In this document: positions 6,968 to 14,654 of the stretch, one piece after another
Position numbering within the stretch: the first letter of the stretch is position 1
Layout: each line of letters opens with the position of its first letter
From: Pseudomonadota bacterium
GTDB taxonomy: Bacteria; Pseudomonadota; Alphaproteobacteria; Azospirillales; Azospirillaceae
Length of the DNA: 24,417 nt
Assembly (NCBI GenBank): GCA_023411035.1
Contig: JAEYPE010000138.1
Location: 1 to 24,417, forward strand
Direction: 5' to 3'
Translations under genes and position numbers: made by a program
Notes under the pieces: generated by a model
Database searches by the model: none
Told to the model about the DNA's origin: nothing
What the model saw: the letters and a program-made list of their open reading frames with translations, nothing else

Positions 6968-9301
6968 TCAGGCCGGCATCATGTCCGCCGGCACGACGCG
7001 GGGAAAGCGCAGGATGAAGGCCGTGCCGCGGCCCGGCGCGCTGTCGAGCGCGATGCGGCCCTTCAGCTTGCGGGTGGCGATGTTGTAGACGATGTGCAGC
7101 CCCAGCCCGCTGCCGCCCGCCCCGCGGCTGGTGGTGAAGAAGGGCTCGAACACCTTGCCGTGCAGTTCCGGGGGGATGCCCCGCCCGTCGTCGGCATAGA
7201 CCAGTTCCACCTCGTCCCTTCCCACGGCGCGCGCGGTGACGCGCAGTGTCCCATGCTGCCCAGGCGCATAGCCGTGGGTGATGGAATTCATCACGAAGTT
7301 GGTCAGCACCTGGCTCAGCGCGCCCGGATAGCCGTTGACGAGCAGATCCGCCGGGCACTCCACCACCACGCTGTGGGCCGCCCGCTTGATGCGGACGCCC
7401 AGGCTGCGCAGCACCTCGTCGATGTAGTCGCGCAGATCGAAGACGCGGCGCTCCTCGCTCGCCTGATCCACGGCGATCTGCTTGAAGCTCTGGATGAGTT
7501 GGGCGGCGCGGTCGATGTTCAGCAGCATGAGCTGCGCCGCCTCCCCCGCCGTGTCGAGGAAGTCGGCGAAGTCGGGCTTGCGAAGCGTCCCCGCCTCGAA
7601 ATCGCGCCGGATGCCGCGGGTCCGCTCCGCCATCAGCGAGGCGCCGGTCAGGGCGATGCCGATGGGTGTGTTGATCTCGTGCGCCACCCCCGCCACCAGA
7701 GAGCCGAGGGCCGCCATCTTCTCCGACTGGATCAGGTGGGCCTGCGCCTCCTTCAGGTCGCGGAGCGCGCGTTCGGCCTCCTCCCGCGCGGCGTGGGCGC
7801 GCTCCTCCGCGCAGATCCGCTCCGACACGTCGGTGTGCGAACCGACGAGGCGGAACAGCTCGCCGTCCGGCCCCAGCACGCGGATCGCCCGGGTCAGCAT
7901 ATGGACCACATGCCCGCTCTTGTGGCGAAAGCGCTGGATCATCTGGCACTCGCTCATCGCCCCGGTGACGAGGCGGCGGGCCATCTCCACCGACGTTTCG
8001 CGGTCCTCGGGCAGGATCAGCTCGTGCCAGCGGGCGACGGTGTTGACCATCTCGTCCTCGCCGTAGCCCAGCATTCCCCACCAGTAGGGCGACAGCCACA
8101 GCGCCCCCGTGCGCAGATCCCATTGGGAGATGCCTTCGCGCGCGGCGCGGATCGCCAGCTCGAACAGCTCGCGGCTGGCGGCGATTTCCCGCTCGGCGTT
8201 CCGCCGCCCGGTCACGTCGGTGTAGGTGACGACGAAGCCGCCGTCCGGCAGGGGCCGGGTCAGGCATTCCAGCACCAGCTCGTCGGAGCGGGTGCACTCC
8301 CACGACCGTTCCGCCGGAGCGGGCCGGGCCGGAAGCGGCTTTTCCGGCGCCACCCGCGAACCTTCGGCGGACACCGTGACGGGGCGCAGGCTCCCCGGCC
8401 CGAAGGCCAGCCCTTCCGCGACGCGCCCGGCGATGGCGGCGCAGGGCGTGTGGTAGCGCAGGAATTCCGGCTCCAGCCCCAGAAGCTCCGCCGCCCGCCC
8501 GTTCCAGGCGACCAGACGAAGCCCCCGGTCGAAAGCCATCACGCCCTGGCCCAGCCCGTTCAGAACGGCCCTGGCCTGGTCCCATTGGGCCTCCAGCGCC
8601 TGTTCGGTGCGCTTGCGGGCGGAAATGTCGCTGACGCAGGCGAGCATGGCGTCCTCGCCCCGGAAGCGGAACAGCCGGGCCGACACCATCGCCCACAGGT
8701 CGCTGCCGTCGGGCCGGCACAGCCGGGTCTCGAATCCGTCCACGCAACCGGCGCCGTCGCGCAGGGCGGCGAGCAGCCGTTCCCACTCCGCCGGATCGGT
8801 GTAATAGGATTTGGCGAAGCTGCGCCCCACCACGTCGTCGAGCGGCACCCCGAACAGCAGACCGGCGGGCTGGTTGACCGCCATCACCAGACCATCGGAC
8901 AGCCGCGTCACCACCAGGGGAACGGCGATGGCCTGCATGACCTCCCGCTCCGTCTCCCCCGCCCGGTCGCCCAGAAGATTCACCGGCCCGGCGAATCCGG
9001 TCTCCTCTGGTCGGGCCGCCCTCTCGCCGCCATCGCCGGCGAGGGTCAGGACCAGCTCGCCGCCCTCCCCCTCCGCGGGGATCAGCACCGGACGCCCGCC
9101 GCCCGGCGGGGCCGCGAGCGCCACGGGCTGTCCGGCGCGCAGCCGCTCCGCCACCCCGGCCGCACCGCCGCGCAGCGGTGCCGCCGCCAGAAGGGAATCG
9201 AGGCTTTCCCCCGGACGACCGCCAAGTTGCGCCTGAAACGCGGCGTTGGCCCAGATCAGGCGCCCCTCGGCATCGAAACGGGCAAGACCGGCAGCAGCCA
9301 T
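6968..9301 (-). CDS. Cytoplasmic multi-PAS sensor histidine kinase (orphan)
   Basis: This 777-residue protein has no transmembrane segment. Three to four PAS-like regions can be read: an N-terminal one (GLARFDAEGRLIWANAAFQ), one near residue 120 (PLVVTRLSDGLVMAVNQPAG), one near 230 (GLGQGVMAFDRGLRLVAWNG) and a PAS_3-like one near 370 (ISQWDLRTGALWLSPYWWG). PAC-like segments such as ACVSDISARKR follow them. A coiled coil leads to the H-box VAGVAHEINTPIG with His541. ATP-binding boxes follow: NFVMNSITHGY, DDGRGIP, FEPFFTT and GGSGLGLHIVYN. The HEINTPIG form is typical of HWE-independent, NtrB/C4-type kinases. The ATG at 9301 has AAGGGA 10 bases upstream. In-frame ATGs up to 9469 lack such a site and run into the divergent promoter region. 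No response regulator is adjacent. Confidence 0.88.
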   Translation of the reverse strand: MAAAGLARFDAEGRLIWANAAFQAQLGGRPGESLDSLLAAAPLRGGAAGVAERLRAGQPVALAAPPGGGRPVLIPAEGEGGELVLTLAGDGGERAARPEETGFAGPVNLLGDRAGETEREVMQAIAVPLVVTRLSDGLVMAVNQPAGLLFGVPLDDVVGRSFAKSYYTDPAEWERLLAALRDGAGCVDGFETRLCRPDGSDLWAMVSARLFRFRGEDAMLACVSDISARKRTEQALEAQWDQARAVLNGLGQGVMAFDRGLRLVAWNGRAAELLGLEPEFLRYHTPCAAIAGRVAEGLAFGPGSLRPVTVSAEGSRVAPEKPLPARPAPAERSWECTRSDELVLECLTRPLPDGGFVVTYTDVTGRRNAEREIAASRELFELAIRAAREGISQWDLRTGALWLSPYWWGMLGYGEDEMVNTVARWHELILPEDRETSVEMARRLVTGAMSECQMIQRFRHKSGHVVHMLTRAIRVLGPDGELFRLVGSHTDVSERICAEERAHAAREEAERALRDLKEAQAHLIQSEKMAALGSLVAGVAHEINTPIGIALTGASLMAERTRGIRRDFEAGTLRKPDFADFLDTAGEAAQLMLLNIDRAAQLIQSFKQIAVDQASEERRVFDLRDYIDEVLRSLGVRIKRAAHSVVVECPADLLVNGYPGALSQVLTNFVMNSITHGYAPGQHGTLRVTARAVGRDEVELVYADDGRGIPPELHGKVFEPFFTTSRGAGGSGLGLHIVYNIATRKLKGRIALDSAPGRGTAFILRFPRVVPADMMPA

Positions 9302-9489
9302 CCGCGAACACTCCCTTCCGTCTCTCCCGGCGGCGCCCTTGGGAAGAGGCCGGTCAGGGCGCCCCGAATTCATGCAAAATGAATCTACACCGGATTGCCG
9401 TGGCCGCACCATGGCCCCCTCCCGCATTCTTTTCCCGGCCCCATGTTCCAGCCATTGCCGCTCTCCCATCCGGAAGGACCGACCGCCGC

Positions 9490-9915
9490 ATGCCCGAGAT
9501 TGCCGCCTACGGCGGGCTGTTCCTGACCGCGTTCCTGGCCGCGACCATCTTCCCGGCCCAATCGGAGATCCTGCTGGCCGGCATGCACGCCACGGGCGAC
9601 TACGACCATCTCGCGCTGCTGCTGGTCGCCACGGCGGGCAACGTGCTGGGGTCGGTGGTCAACTGGGCGCTCGGGCGCTATCTGATGCATTTCCAGGACC
9701 GCCGCTGGTTCCCCGTCACCCCCGCCATGGTGGCGCGGGCCACGCGCTGGTACCGGCGATTCGGGGTCTGGTCGCTGCTGCTGGCCTGGATACCCGTCAT
9801 CGGCGACCCGCTGACGCTGGTGGCGGGCATCCTGCGGGTGGACATCCGCCTGTTCCTGCTGCTGGTCACCGCGGGGAAGGCCGCCCGTTACGCCGCGCTG
9901 GTCCTGGCGGTGTGA
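9490..9915 (+). CDS. Second YqaA/DedA-type membrane protein
   Basis: This 141-residue membrane protein has the compact YqaA layout: an N-terminal helix (GGLFLTAFLAATIFPAQSE), then GNVLGSVVNWALGRY, a charged loop with RWYRRFGVWSLLLAWIPVIG, the DPLTLVAGILRV motif, and a last hydrophobic helix. FPAQSEILLAGM matches the re-entrant acidic motif of the family. The ATG at 9490 has GGAAGGA about 11 bases upstream; the frame is open further upstream but without family similarity. It is shorter and clearly diverged from the YqaA-type protein at 1863-2441, so they are not recent duplicates. Only 18 bp separate it from the downstream DUF454 gene, which suggests an operon. Confidence 0.82.
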   Translation: MPEIAAYGGLFLTAFLAATIFPAQSEILLAGMHATGDYDHLALLLVATAGNVLGSVVNWALGRYLMHFQDRRWFPVTPAMVARATRWYRRFGVWSLLLAWIPVIGDPLTLVAGILRVDIRLFLLLVTAGKAARYAALVLAV

Positions 9916-9933
9916 GCGCACTACATTCAAACC

Positions 9934-10410
9934 ATGGACGACCAGACCGCCAATCCGGAGGACGGACCCGTCTGCGCCTCCCCCCTGCGGCGCCGGCTGT
10001 GGCTGGCGCTGGGCTACGCCGCGGTCGGGCTGGGCATCGCGGGAACGGCGCTGCCGCTTCTCCCCACCACCCCCTTCCTGCTTCTGGCCGCCGGGGCCTT
10101 CGCCAAGAGCAGCCCAGCCCTGCGCGACCGGCTGCACCGCGACCCGCGCTTCGGCCCGCTGCTGCGCAACTGGCAGGCCGAAGGGGCGATTCCCCGCAAG
10201 GCCAAGCTGGCGGCGCTCATGGGGATGAGCATAAGCTGGGCGATCGTGGCCCTGACCGCCAGCCGTCCATTGGTTCCCGTCCTGGCCGGGACCTGCATGG
10301 CGGCGGTGGCCGTCTACATCGTCACCCGCCCTTCGCCGTCCAGCCCGGCGCCGGACGAAGGCATGGCGACGCAGGACGGAAACGTTTCCGCACTGCGAAA
10401 CGAGGCTTGA
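9934..10410 (+). CDS. YbaN family (DUF454) inner-membrane protein
   Basis: This 158-residue protein carries the DUF454 core: LALGYAAVGLGIAGTALPLLP, TTPFLLLAAGAFAKSSPALRD, LHRDPRFGPLLRNW, and a C-terminal hydrophobic pair that includes SISWAIVALTA. The PLLPTTPF motif and the RDPRFGP-x-L-RNW stretch are diagnostic. The function of the family is not established; members often sit near oxidative or heme/respiratory genes. The Ser/Pro/Asp-rich tail (about residue 130 onward) is not conserved. It follows the YqaA gene by 18 bp and precedes the ccoG promoter region. Confidence 0.85.
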   Translation: MDDQTANPEDGPVCASPLRRRLWLALGYAAVGLGIAGTALPLLPTTPFLLLAAGAFAKSSPALRDRLHRDPRFGPLLRNWQAEGAIPRKAKLAALMGMSISWAIVALTASRPLVPVLAGTCMAAVAVYIVTRPSPSSPAPDEGMATQDGNVSALRNEA

Positions 10411-10514
10411 GCCGACCGGCCAAGCAACGTATTAGAACGCCATAATCCGGCCGGTCACCAGCGCCGCAGAAAGATCCCTATCGTTGCTGGGGATTTTTCA
10501 AATCCGCACATTTT

Positions 10515-10528
10515 TTGATCACGATCAA
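10515..10528. promoter_or_regulatory. FNR/FixK-type box upstream of ccoG
   Basis: TTGAT-CACG-ATCAA is a perfect match to the TTGAT-N4-ATCAA consensus of FNR/FixK regulators. Its centre is about 73 bp from the ccoG ATG. If the box sits at -41.5, the transcript would start near 10563 with a leader of about 32 nt. Confidence 0.85.
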
Positions 10529-10594
10529 GAAGTGTCCGGGGCATGTCCGCTATTGTCCGGCCTTGCGTCCCTATCCGGAGCCAAGGCAGACGAT

Positions 10595-12058
10595 ATGCCA
10601 GACGGAAGCGCTGTCACGCCGGCGAAAGTCCAGTTTTTCGAGAGCCAGAAGAAGATTCAGCCGAAATCCGTCTCCGGACGGTACCGGCACTGGAAGAGCA
10701 TCCTGCTCTGGGTGCTTCTGGGGGTCTTCTTCATCGCCCCCTGGATTCGCTGGGAACGCGGCGCCGACGCGCCGGCGCAGGCGGTGCTGCTCGACCTGAC
10801 GACGCCGCGCTTCTTCGTCTTCTGGATCGAGATCTGGCCGCAGGAGATCTACTACCTCACCGGCGTGCTGATCGTCTCGGCGCTGGGGCTGTTCCTGGCG
10901 ACGGCGCTGGCCGGGCGCGTGTGGTGCGGCTTCGCCTGCCCGCAGACGGTGTGGACCGACCTGTTCGTCCTCATCGAGCGCGTCTTCGAAGGCGACCGGG
11001 CGGAGCGCATCCGCCTGGACAAGGCTCCCTGGACCGCGAAGAAGATTCTGCGCAAGGCCGGGACGCACGCCGGCTGGCTGGCGGTGTCCGTCATCACCGG
11101 TTTCGGCTTCGTCGCCTATTTCACCGATGCGCCGCAGTTGGCGGTCGATCTGCTGACCTTCAACGCCAGCTATGAGGCCGCGGGCTTCTTCGCCCTGTTC
11201 GCCGTCATGACCTACATCATGGCCGGCTGGACGCGCGAGCAGATGTGCTACTACATGTGCCCGTGGCCGCGCATCCAGTCGGCGATGCTGGACGAGCACA
11301 GCCTCGTCGTCACCTACGACACGCTGCGCGGCGACAACCGCGGCCCGAAGCGCAAGTCCCAGAGCTGGGACGAACGCCGGGCCAAGGGGTTCGGCGACTG
11401 CATCGACTGCGGCCAGTGCGTGCAGGTCTGTCCGGTCGGCGTGGACATCCGCACGGGCGAACAGGCGGACTGCATCAACTGCGGCCTGTGCGTCGACGCC
11501 TGCGACAACATCATGATTTCGCAGAACCTGCCGAAGGGGCTGATCCGTTTCGACAGCCTGGCCGCCCAGGACACCCGCGCCCAGGGCAAGACCTACCAGT
11601 GGCGCCTGATCCGTCCGCGCACCATCGTCTACGGCCTGCTGATGCTGGTGATCACCGGCGCCATGGCCTGGAGCTACGCGCTGCGCCCGCGGCTGGACAT
11701 CGCCGTTCAGCGCGACCGCGCGCCACTGTTCGTCACGCTTCAGGACGGCACCATCCGCAACGCCTACACCTTCAAGGTTTCCAACAAGACGCGGCAGGAC
11801 CGTTCCTACACCCTGGCCGCCAGCGGCATCGCCGGGGCCGAAGTGAAGGTGGTGGGCGAAAGCGAGGAGGATACCGGCAGCGCGGTCAGCCACATCTCCG
11901 CCTCTCCGGACAGCGTGGCGACCTACCGCGTCTACGTCACGGTTCCGCGCGGTTCCGTGCCGGAGCCGTCCACCCCGGTCACCTTCGAACTGACCGACAC
12001 CCACAACGGCGACCGGGACAGCTACAAGAGCGTGTTCCTGGCTCCGGGCAGCAAGTAA
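10595..12058 (+). CDS. ccoG: Cytochrome c oxidase accessory protein CcoG (RdxA/FixG family)
   Basis: This 487-residue inner-membrane iron-sulfur protein is involved in assembly of cbb3-type oxidase (copper delivery/reduction). An N-terminal soluble part (KVQFFESQKKIQPKSVSGR) precedes several transmembrane helices with the conserved VWCGFACPQTVW and CYYMCPWPRIQ motifs. Two ferredoxin-type clusters follow: CIDCGQCVQVCP (Cys269/272/275/279) and CINCGLCVDAC (Cys293/296/299/303). Another helix precedes a C-terminal Ig-like FixG_C domain from about residue 370. The ATG at 10595 matches family N-termini. The frame also extends back to 10484, but that overlaps the FNR box. ccoNOQP and ccoI/S are not in view, so ccoG is detached from them here and has its own box. 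mogA follows 32 bp downstream. Confidence 0.95.
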   Translation: MPDGSAVTPAKVQFFESQKKIQPKSVSGRYRHWKSILLWVLLGVFFIAPWIRWERGADAPAQAVLLDLTTPRFFVFWIEIWPQEIYYLTGVLIVSALGLFLATALAGRVWCGFACPQTVWTDLFVLIERVFEGDRAERIRLDKAPWTAKKILRKAGTHAGWLAVSVITGFGFVAYFTDAPQLAVDLLTFNASYEAAGFFALFAVMTYIMAGWTREQMCYYMCPWPRIQSAMLDEHSLVVTYDTLRGDNRGPKRKSQSWDERRAKGFGDCIDCGQCVQVCPVGVDIRTGEQADCINCGLCVDACDNIMISQNLPKGLIRFDSLAAQDTRAQGKTYQWRLIRPRTIVYGLLMLVITGAMAWSYALRPRLDIAVQRDRAPLFVTLQDGTIRNAYTFKVSNKTRQDRSYTLAASGIAGAEVKVVGESEEDTGSAVSHISASPDSVATYRVYVTVPRGSVPEPSTPVTFELTDTHNGDRDSYKSVFLAPGSK

Positions 12059-12090
12059 GCTCCCCGAGCGCCTTGCAAGGACCGCCGCCC

Positions 12091-12636
12091 ATGACCTCTC
12101 CCAGCCCCGCCCCGGCGCGCATCGGCATCGTCACCGTGTCCGACCGGGCGAGCCGGGGCATCTACGAGGACAAGGGCGGCCCGGCCATCCGGGAGGAGTT
12201 GGAGCGCATCGTCGCCTCCCCCTGGGAGCCGGTGATCCGCGTCATTCCCGACGACCGGGAGGGGATCGTCTCCACCCTGATCGAGTTGGCCGACTGGGAG
12301 CATTGCGGCCTGATCGTCACCACCGGCGGCACCGGCCCCGCCCCGCGCGACGTGACGCCAGAGGCGACCGAGCAGGTCTGCGAAAAGATGATGCCCGGTT
12401 TCGGGGAACTGATGCGGTCGGTGAGCCTGACCGTGGTGCCGACCGCCATCCTGTCGCGCCAGACCGCGGGAATCCGCGGCGGCAGCCTGATCGTGAACCT
12501 GCCGGGCAAGCCTTCGGCCATTCATGACTGTCTGATGGCGGTCTTCCCGGCGATTCCGTATTGCCTCGATCTGATCGGGGCGGCGCGCATCGACACCGAC
12601 CCATTGGTCTGCAAGGCGTTCCGCCCGAAGTCCTGA
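12091..12636 (+). CDS. mogA: Molybdopterin adenylyltransferase MogA (MoaB/MogA family)
   Basis: This 181-residue cytoplasmic protein has the MoaB/MogA fold. IGIVTVSDRASRGIYEDKGG lies at the N-terminus, then the nucleotide-binding LIVTTGGTGPAPRDVTPEAT and the C-terminal GSLIVNLPGKPSAIHDCL. MogA adenylates molybdopterin before molybdate insertion by MoeA. The presence of both TGGTG-x-x-x-RD and NLPGKP supports an active enzyme. CAAGGA lies about 10 bases before the ATG. It may be co-transcribed with ccoG (32-bp gap), which would tie cofactor supply to low oxygen. A molybdenum hydroxylase subunit lies at the right end of the window. Confidence 0.92.
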   Translation: MTSPSPAPARIGIVTVSDRASRGIYEDKGGPAIREELERIVASPWEPVIRVIPDDREGIVSTLIELADWEHCGLIVTTGGTGPAPRDVTPEATEQVCEKMMPGFGELMRSVSLTVVPTAILSRQTAGIRGGSLIVNLPGKPSAIHDCLMAVFPAIPYCLDLIGAARIDTDPLVCKAFRPKS

Positions 12637-12765
12637 GGTTTCGCCTATACCCTTTTTGCGTGCGCGAGACGGGATACCATACGCATGGCCATGTTGCTTT
12701 GCGGGAACCCATGCTCACCTTTTTCGTTCGAAGGGAGCAGGGTCCCCGATCAAGGTGAGCCAGCC

Positions 12766-13332
12766 ATGCTGTTCGACTTCGAGCCTTCGGGCATCAACGA
12801 CACCTATCTGCGCCTGACCCGGCGCGGCGTTTCCTGCATCGTCGCACCGGCGGGGGCGTGGAACGGGTTGCTTCGGGTCAACTACATCGTCGCCGGATCG
12901 CCGGGCGGCACCGATCCGCACATGATCTACCGCTGCCTGGACATCGGCTGGGACGACGGGCACTTCTGCTGGAAGGGCCGCGCCACCCCGGTCATGACCA
13001 CCTCGGCCATGGTGGACATCCTGCTGGAACGCGGTCTCGTCACCGATGGCGAGGCGGAGCGGCTGCTGTTCGGCATCCACAGCCCGGCGGCGGGCGGTTC
13101 GACGGATGAGGTTCTCATCATGCGGGCCATGTTGCTGGGCTGCACCTTCTCGCCCTTTTACGAGGACACGCCGCTGTCCGGCAGGCCGCCGCGCGTGGAG
13201 GGCTTCGCGTTGCGCACCCTGGCCGATCCCTGTGCCTTCGTGCTGGCGGCGCGCGACGGTCTTCCCGTCCTGGACGGCCCGGCCCGCGCCGCGCTGAAGC
13301 GTCTGATGGCCGGGAGCGGCATTCCTTTCTGA
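12766..13332 (+). CDS. Conserved-looking hypothetical protein, 188 residues
   Basis: I do not recognise this protein. It has no signal peptide or transmembrane segment and looks like a soluble cytoplasmic protein. Blocks that look structured are LTRRGVSCIVAPAGAWNGLL, DPHMIYRCLDIGWDDGHF, a helix MVDILLERGLVTDGEAERLL, and FALRTLADPCAFVLAARDGL. Three cysteines (in CIVAP, YRCLD and LGCTFSP) lack a metal-binding spacing. AAGGTGA about 9 bases before the ATG at 12766 decides the start; the open frame reaches 12685 but without a ribosome-binding site. Codon use is the same GC-rich pattern as its neighbours. It lies between mogA and nnrS in the microaerobic block, 110 bp before the nnrS start. The FNR-type box of nnrS lies 30 bp past its stop. 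Confidence 0.8.
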   Translation: MLFDFEPSGINDTYLRLTRRGVSCIVAPAGAWNGLLRVNYIVAGSPGGTDPHMIYRCLDIGWDDGHFCWKGRATPVMTTSAMVDILLERGLVTDGEAERLLFGIHSPAAGGSTDEVLIMRAMLLGCTFSPFYEDTPLSGRPPRVEGFALRTLADPCAFVLAARDGLPVLDGPARAALKRLMAGSGIPF

Positions 13333-13361
13333 AAACATCTTCCAAACGCCTCGGAATCGGC

Positions 13362-13375
13362 TTGATGGCGGTCAA
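13362..13375. promoter_or_regulatory. FNR/FixK/NnrR-type box upstream of nnrS
   Basis: TTGAT-GGCG-GTCAA has one FNR-type half (TTGAT) and one DNR/NnrR-type half (GTCAA, the complement of TTGAC). Both are accepted for the FNR/CRP superfamily in alphaproteobacteria. Its centre is about 74 bp from the chosen nnrS ATG, almost the same geometry as for ccoG. Confidence 0.7.
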
Positions 13376-13442
13376 GGAGGGGTCACGGTCAAGGGCGCAG
13401 CGTGGCGGCATGACCGATGCCTCCAACGCGCGGGAAAACGCC

Positions 13443-14654
13443 ATGACCAGTTCCGTTTCCGACCGGCCGGACCATCACCCGGTCCCCCTGATCTTCACCT
13501 ACGGGTTCCGGCCCTTCTTCCTGCTGTCCGGCCTCGCCGCACCGGTGCTGCTGGCCGCCTGGATCGCCGTTCTGGCGACCGGGTCCTGGCCGGACGGCGC
13601 CGTCCCGGCGCCCGCTTGGCACGCGCATGAGATGCTGTTCGCCTTCGTGGCCGCCGCCGTGGCCGGTTTCCTGCTGACCGCGGTGCCGAACTGGACCGGT
13701 ACGAAGGCCCTGTCCGGCTGGCCACTCGCCGGGCTCATCGGGCTGTGGCTGGCCGGGCGGATCGCGCTGCTGCCTTTTGCCGGCGTCCCGCTGCCGGTGG
13801 CGGCGCTCGTCGACCTCGCCTTCCTGCCGGCGCTCGGCGTGGCGCTGGCCGGGCCGCTGGTGGTGGCGGGCAAGATCCGCAACACCGCCTTTCTCGCCCT
13901 GCTGGGGTTGCTGACGGCGGCCAACCTGCTGTTTCACCTGGATTGGCTGGGCGTGCTGCCCGGCGGCACCGCGCTGGGCGAGACTCTGGCCATCGGCGTG
14001 GTCCTGATGATGGTGGCGGTGATCGGCGGACGCATCGTGCCGGCCTTCACCCGCAACGCCCTGCGCCCGCGCGGGCTGGACGGCACCGTCGTCTCCCGCC
14101 CCTGGCTGGAGAAGGTGACGCTTCTCTCCACCCTGTTGATGATCCCCGCCGATCTCGTCCTGCCGGGCGGCGTGGTGGCCGGTCTTCTGGCGCTCGTCGC
14201 GGCGCTGGCTCACGCCCTGCGGCTGGCGGGCTGGCAGCCGTTGAAGACGCTGGACCAGCCGATCCTGTGGGTGCTGCATCTCGGCTACGCCTGGGTGCCG
14301 GCGGCACTGGCGCTGAAGGCCGCGCATCTGCTCGGCGTCGGGCTGGAGGGTTCCTCCTGGGTCCACGCGATGACCGCGGGCGCCTTCGCCACGATGATCC
14401 TGGCGGTGATGACCCGCGCCTCGCTCGGCCACACCGGGCGGATGCTGGTGGTGACGCGCCCGACCGTGGCCGCATATCTGCTGCTGACCGTCGCGGCGGT
14501 GCTGCGGGTGGTCGCCCCCGAACTGCCGGGCGGCCGCCTCTACCGGACCGCCCTGGAGGGCGCCGGTGCGGCCTGGATCGCGGCCTTCGCCCTCTACCTG
14601 TACGTCTACGCCCCAATCCTGCTCGGCCCGCGGGCGGATGGCCGTCCCGGCTGA
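13443..14654 (+). CDS. nnrS: NnrS family membrane protein
   Basis: This 403-residue protein has about twelve hydrophobic segments. NnrS hallmarks are VPLIFTYGFRPFFLLSG near the N-terminus, PAWHAHEMLFAFVAAAVAGF (the HAHEM heme/copper-ligand-like motif), FLLTAVPNWTG, IGGRIVPAFTRNAL, HLGYAWVPAAL and MTRASLGHTGR. NnrS is a heme/copper membrane protein induced with nitric oxide reduction and is linked to nitrosative stress tolerance. An in-frame ATG at 13410 is possible. I chose 13443 because the box at 13362-13375, read as an activator site at -41.5, places the transcript start near 13410. The 3' end overlaps the convergent HAD gene by 49 bp. A second NnrS-like gene lies at 18724-19842. Confidence 0.92.
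   Translation: MTSSVSDRPDHHPVPLIFTYGFRPFFLLSGLAAPVLLAAWIAVLATGSWPDGAVPAPAWHAHEMLFAFVAAAVAGFLLTAVPNWTGTKALSGWPLAGLIGLWLAGRIALLPFAGVPLPVAALVDLAFLPALGVALAGPLVVAGKIRNTAFLALLGLLTAANLLFHLDWLGVLPGGTALGETLAIGVVLMMVAVIGGRIVPAFTRNALRPRGLDGTVVSRPWLEKVTLLSTLLMIPADLVLPGGVVAGLLALVAALAHALRLAGWQPLKTLDQPILWVLHLGYAWVPAALALKAAHLLGVGLEGSSWVHAMTAGAFATMILAVMTRASLGHTGRMLVVTRPTVAAYLLLTVAAVLRVVAPELPGGRLYRTALEGAGAAWIAAFALYLYVYAPILLGPRADGRPG

Noticed and set aside
6723..9311. Long open frame (862 codons) on the minus strand overlapping the kinase and pyk 3' end
   Set aside because: It is the frame-shifted shadow of the kinase gene; it is Arg/Gly/Ala-rich without domains, while the chosen frame has complete PAS and kinase motifs.
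7094..9382. Plus-strand open frame of 762 codons
   Set aside because: Antisense shadow of the histidine kinase gene, with no domain signature.
12740..12765. ATCAA half-site before the 188-residue gene as a third FNR box
   Set aside because: The partner half (GGGTC at the right spacing) matches only one base.
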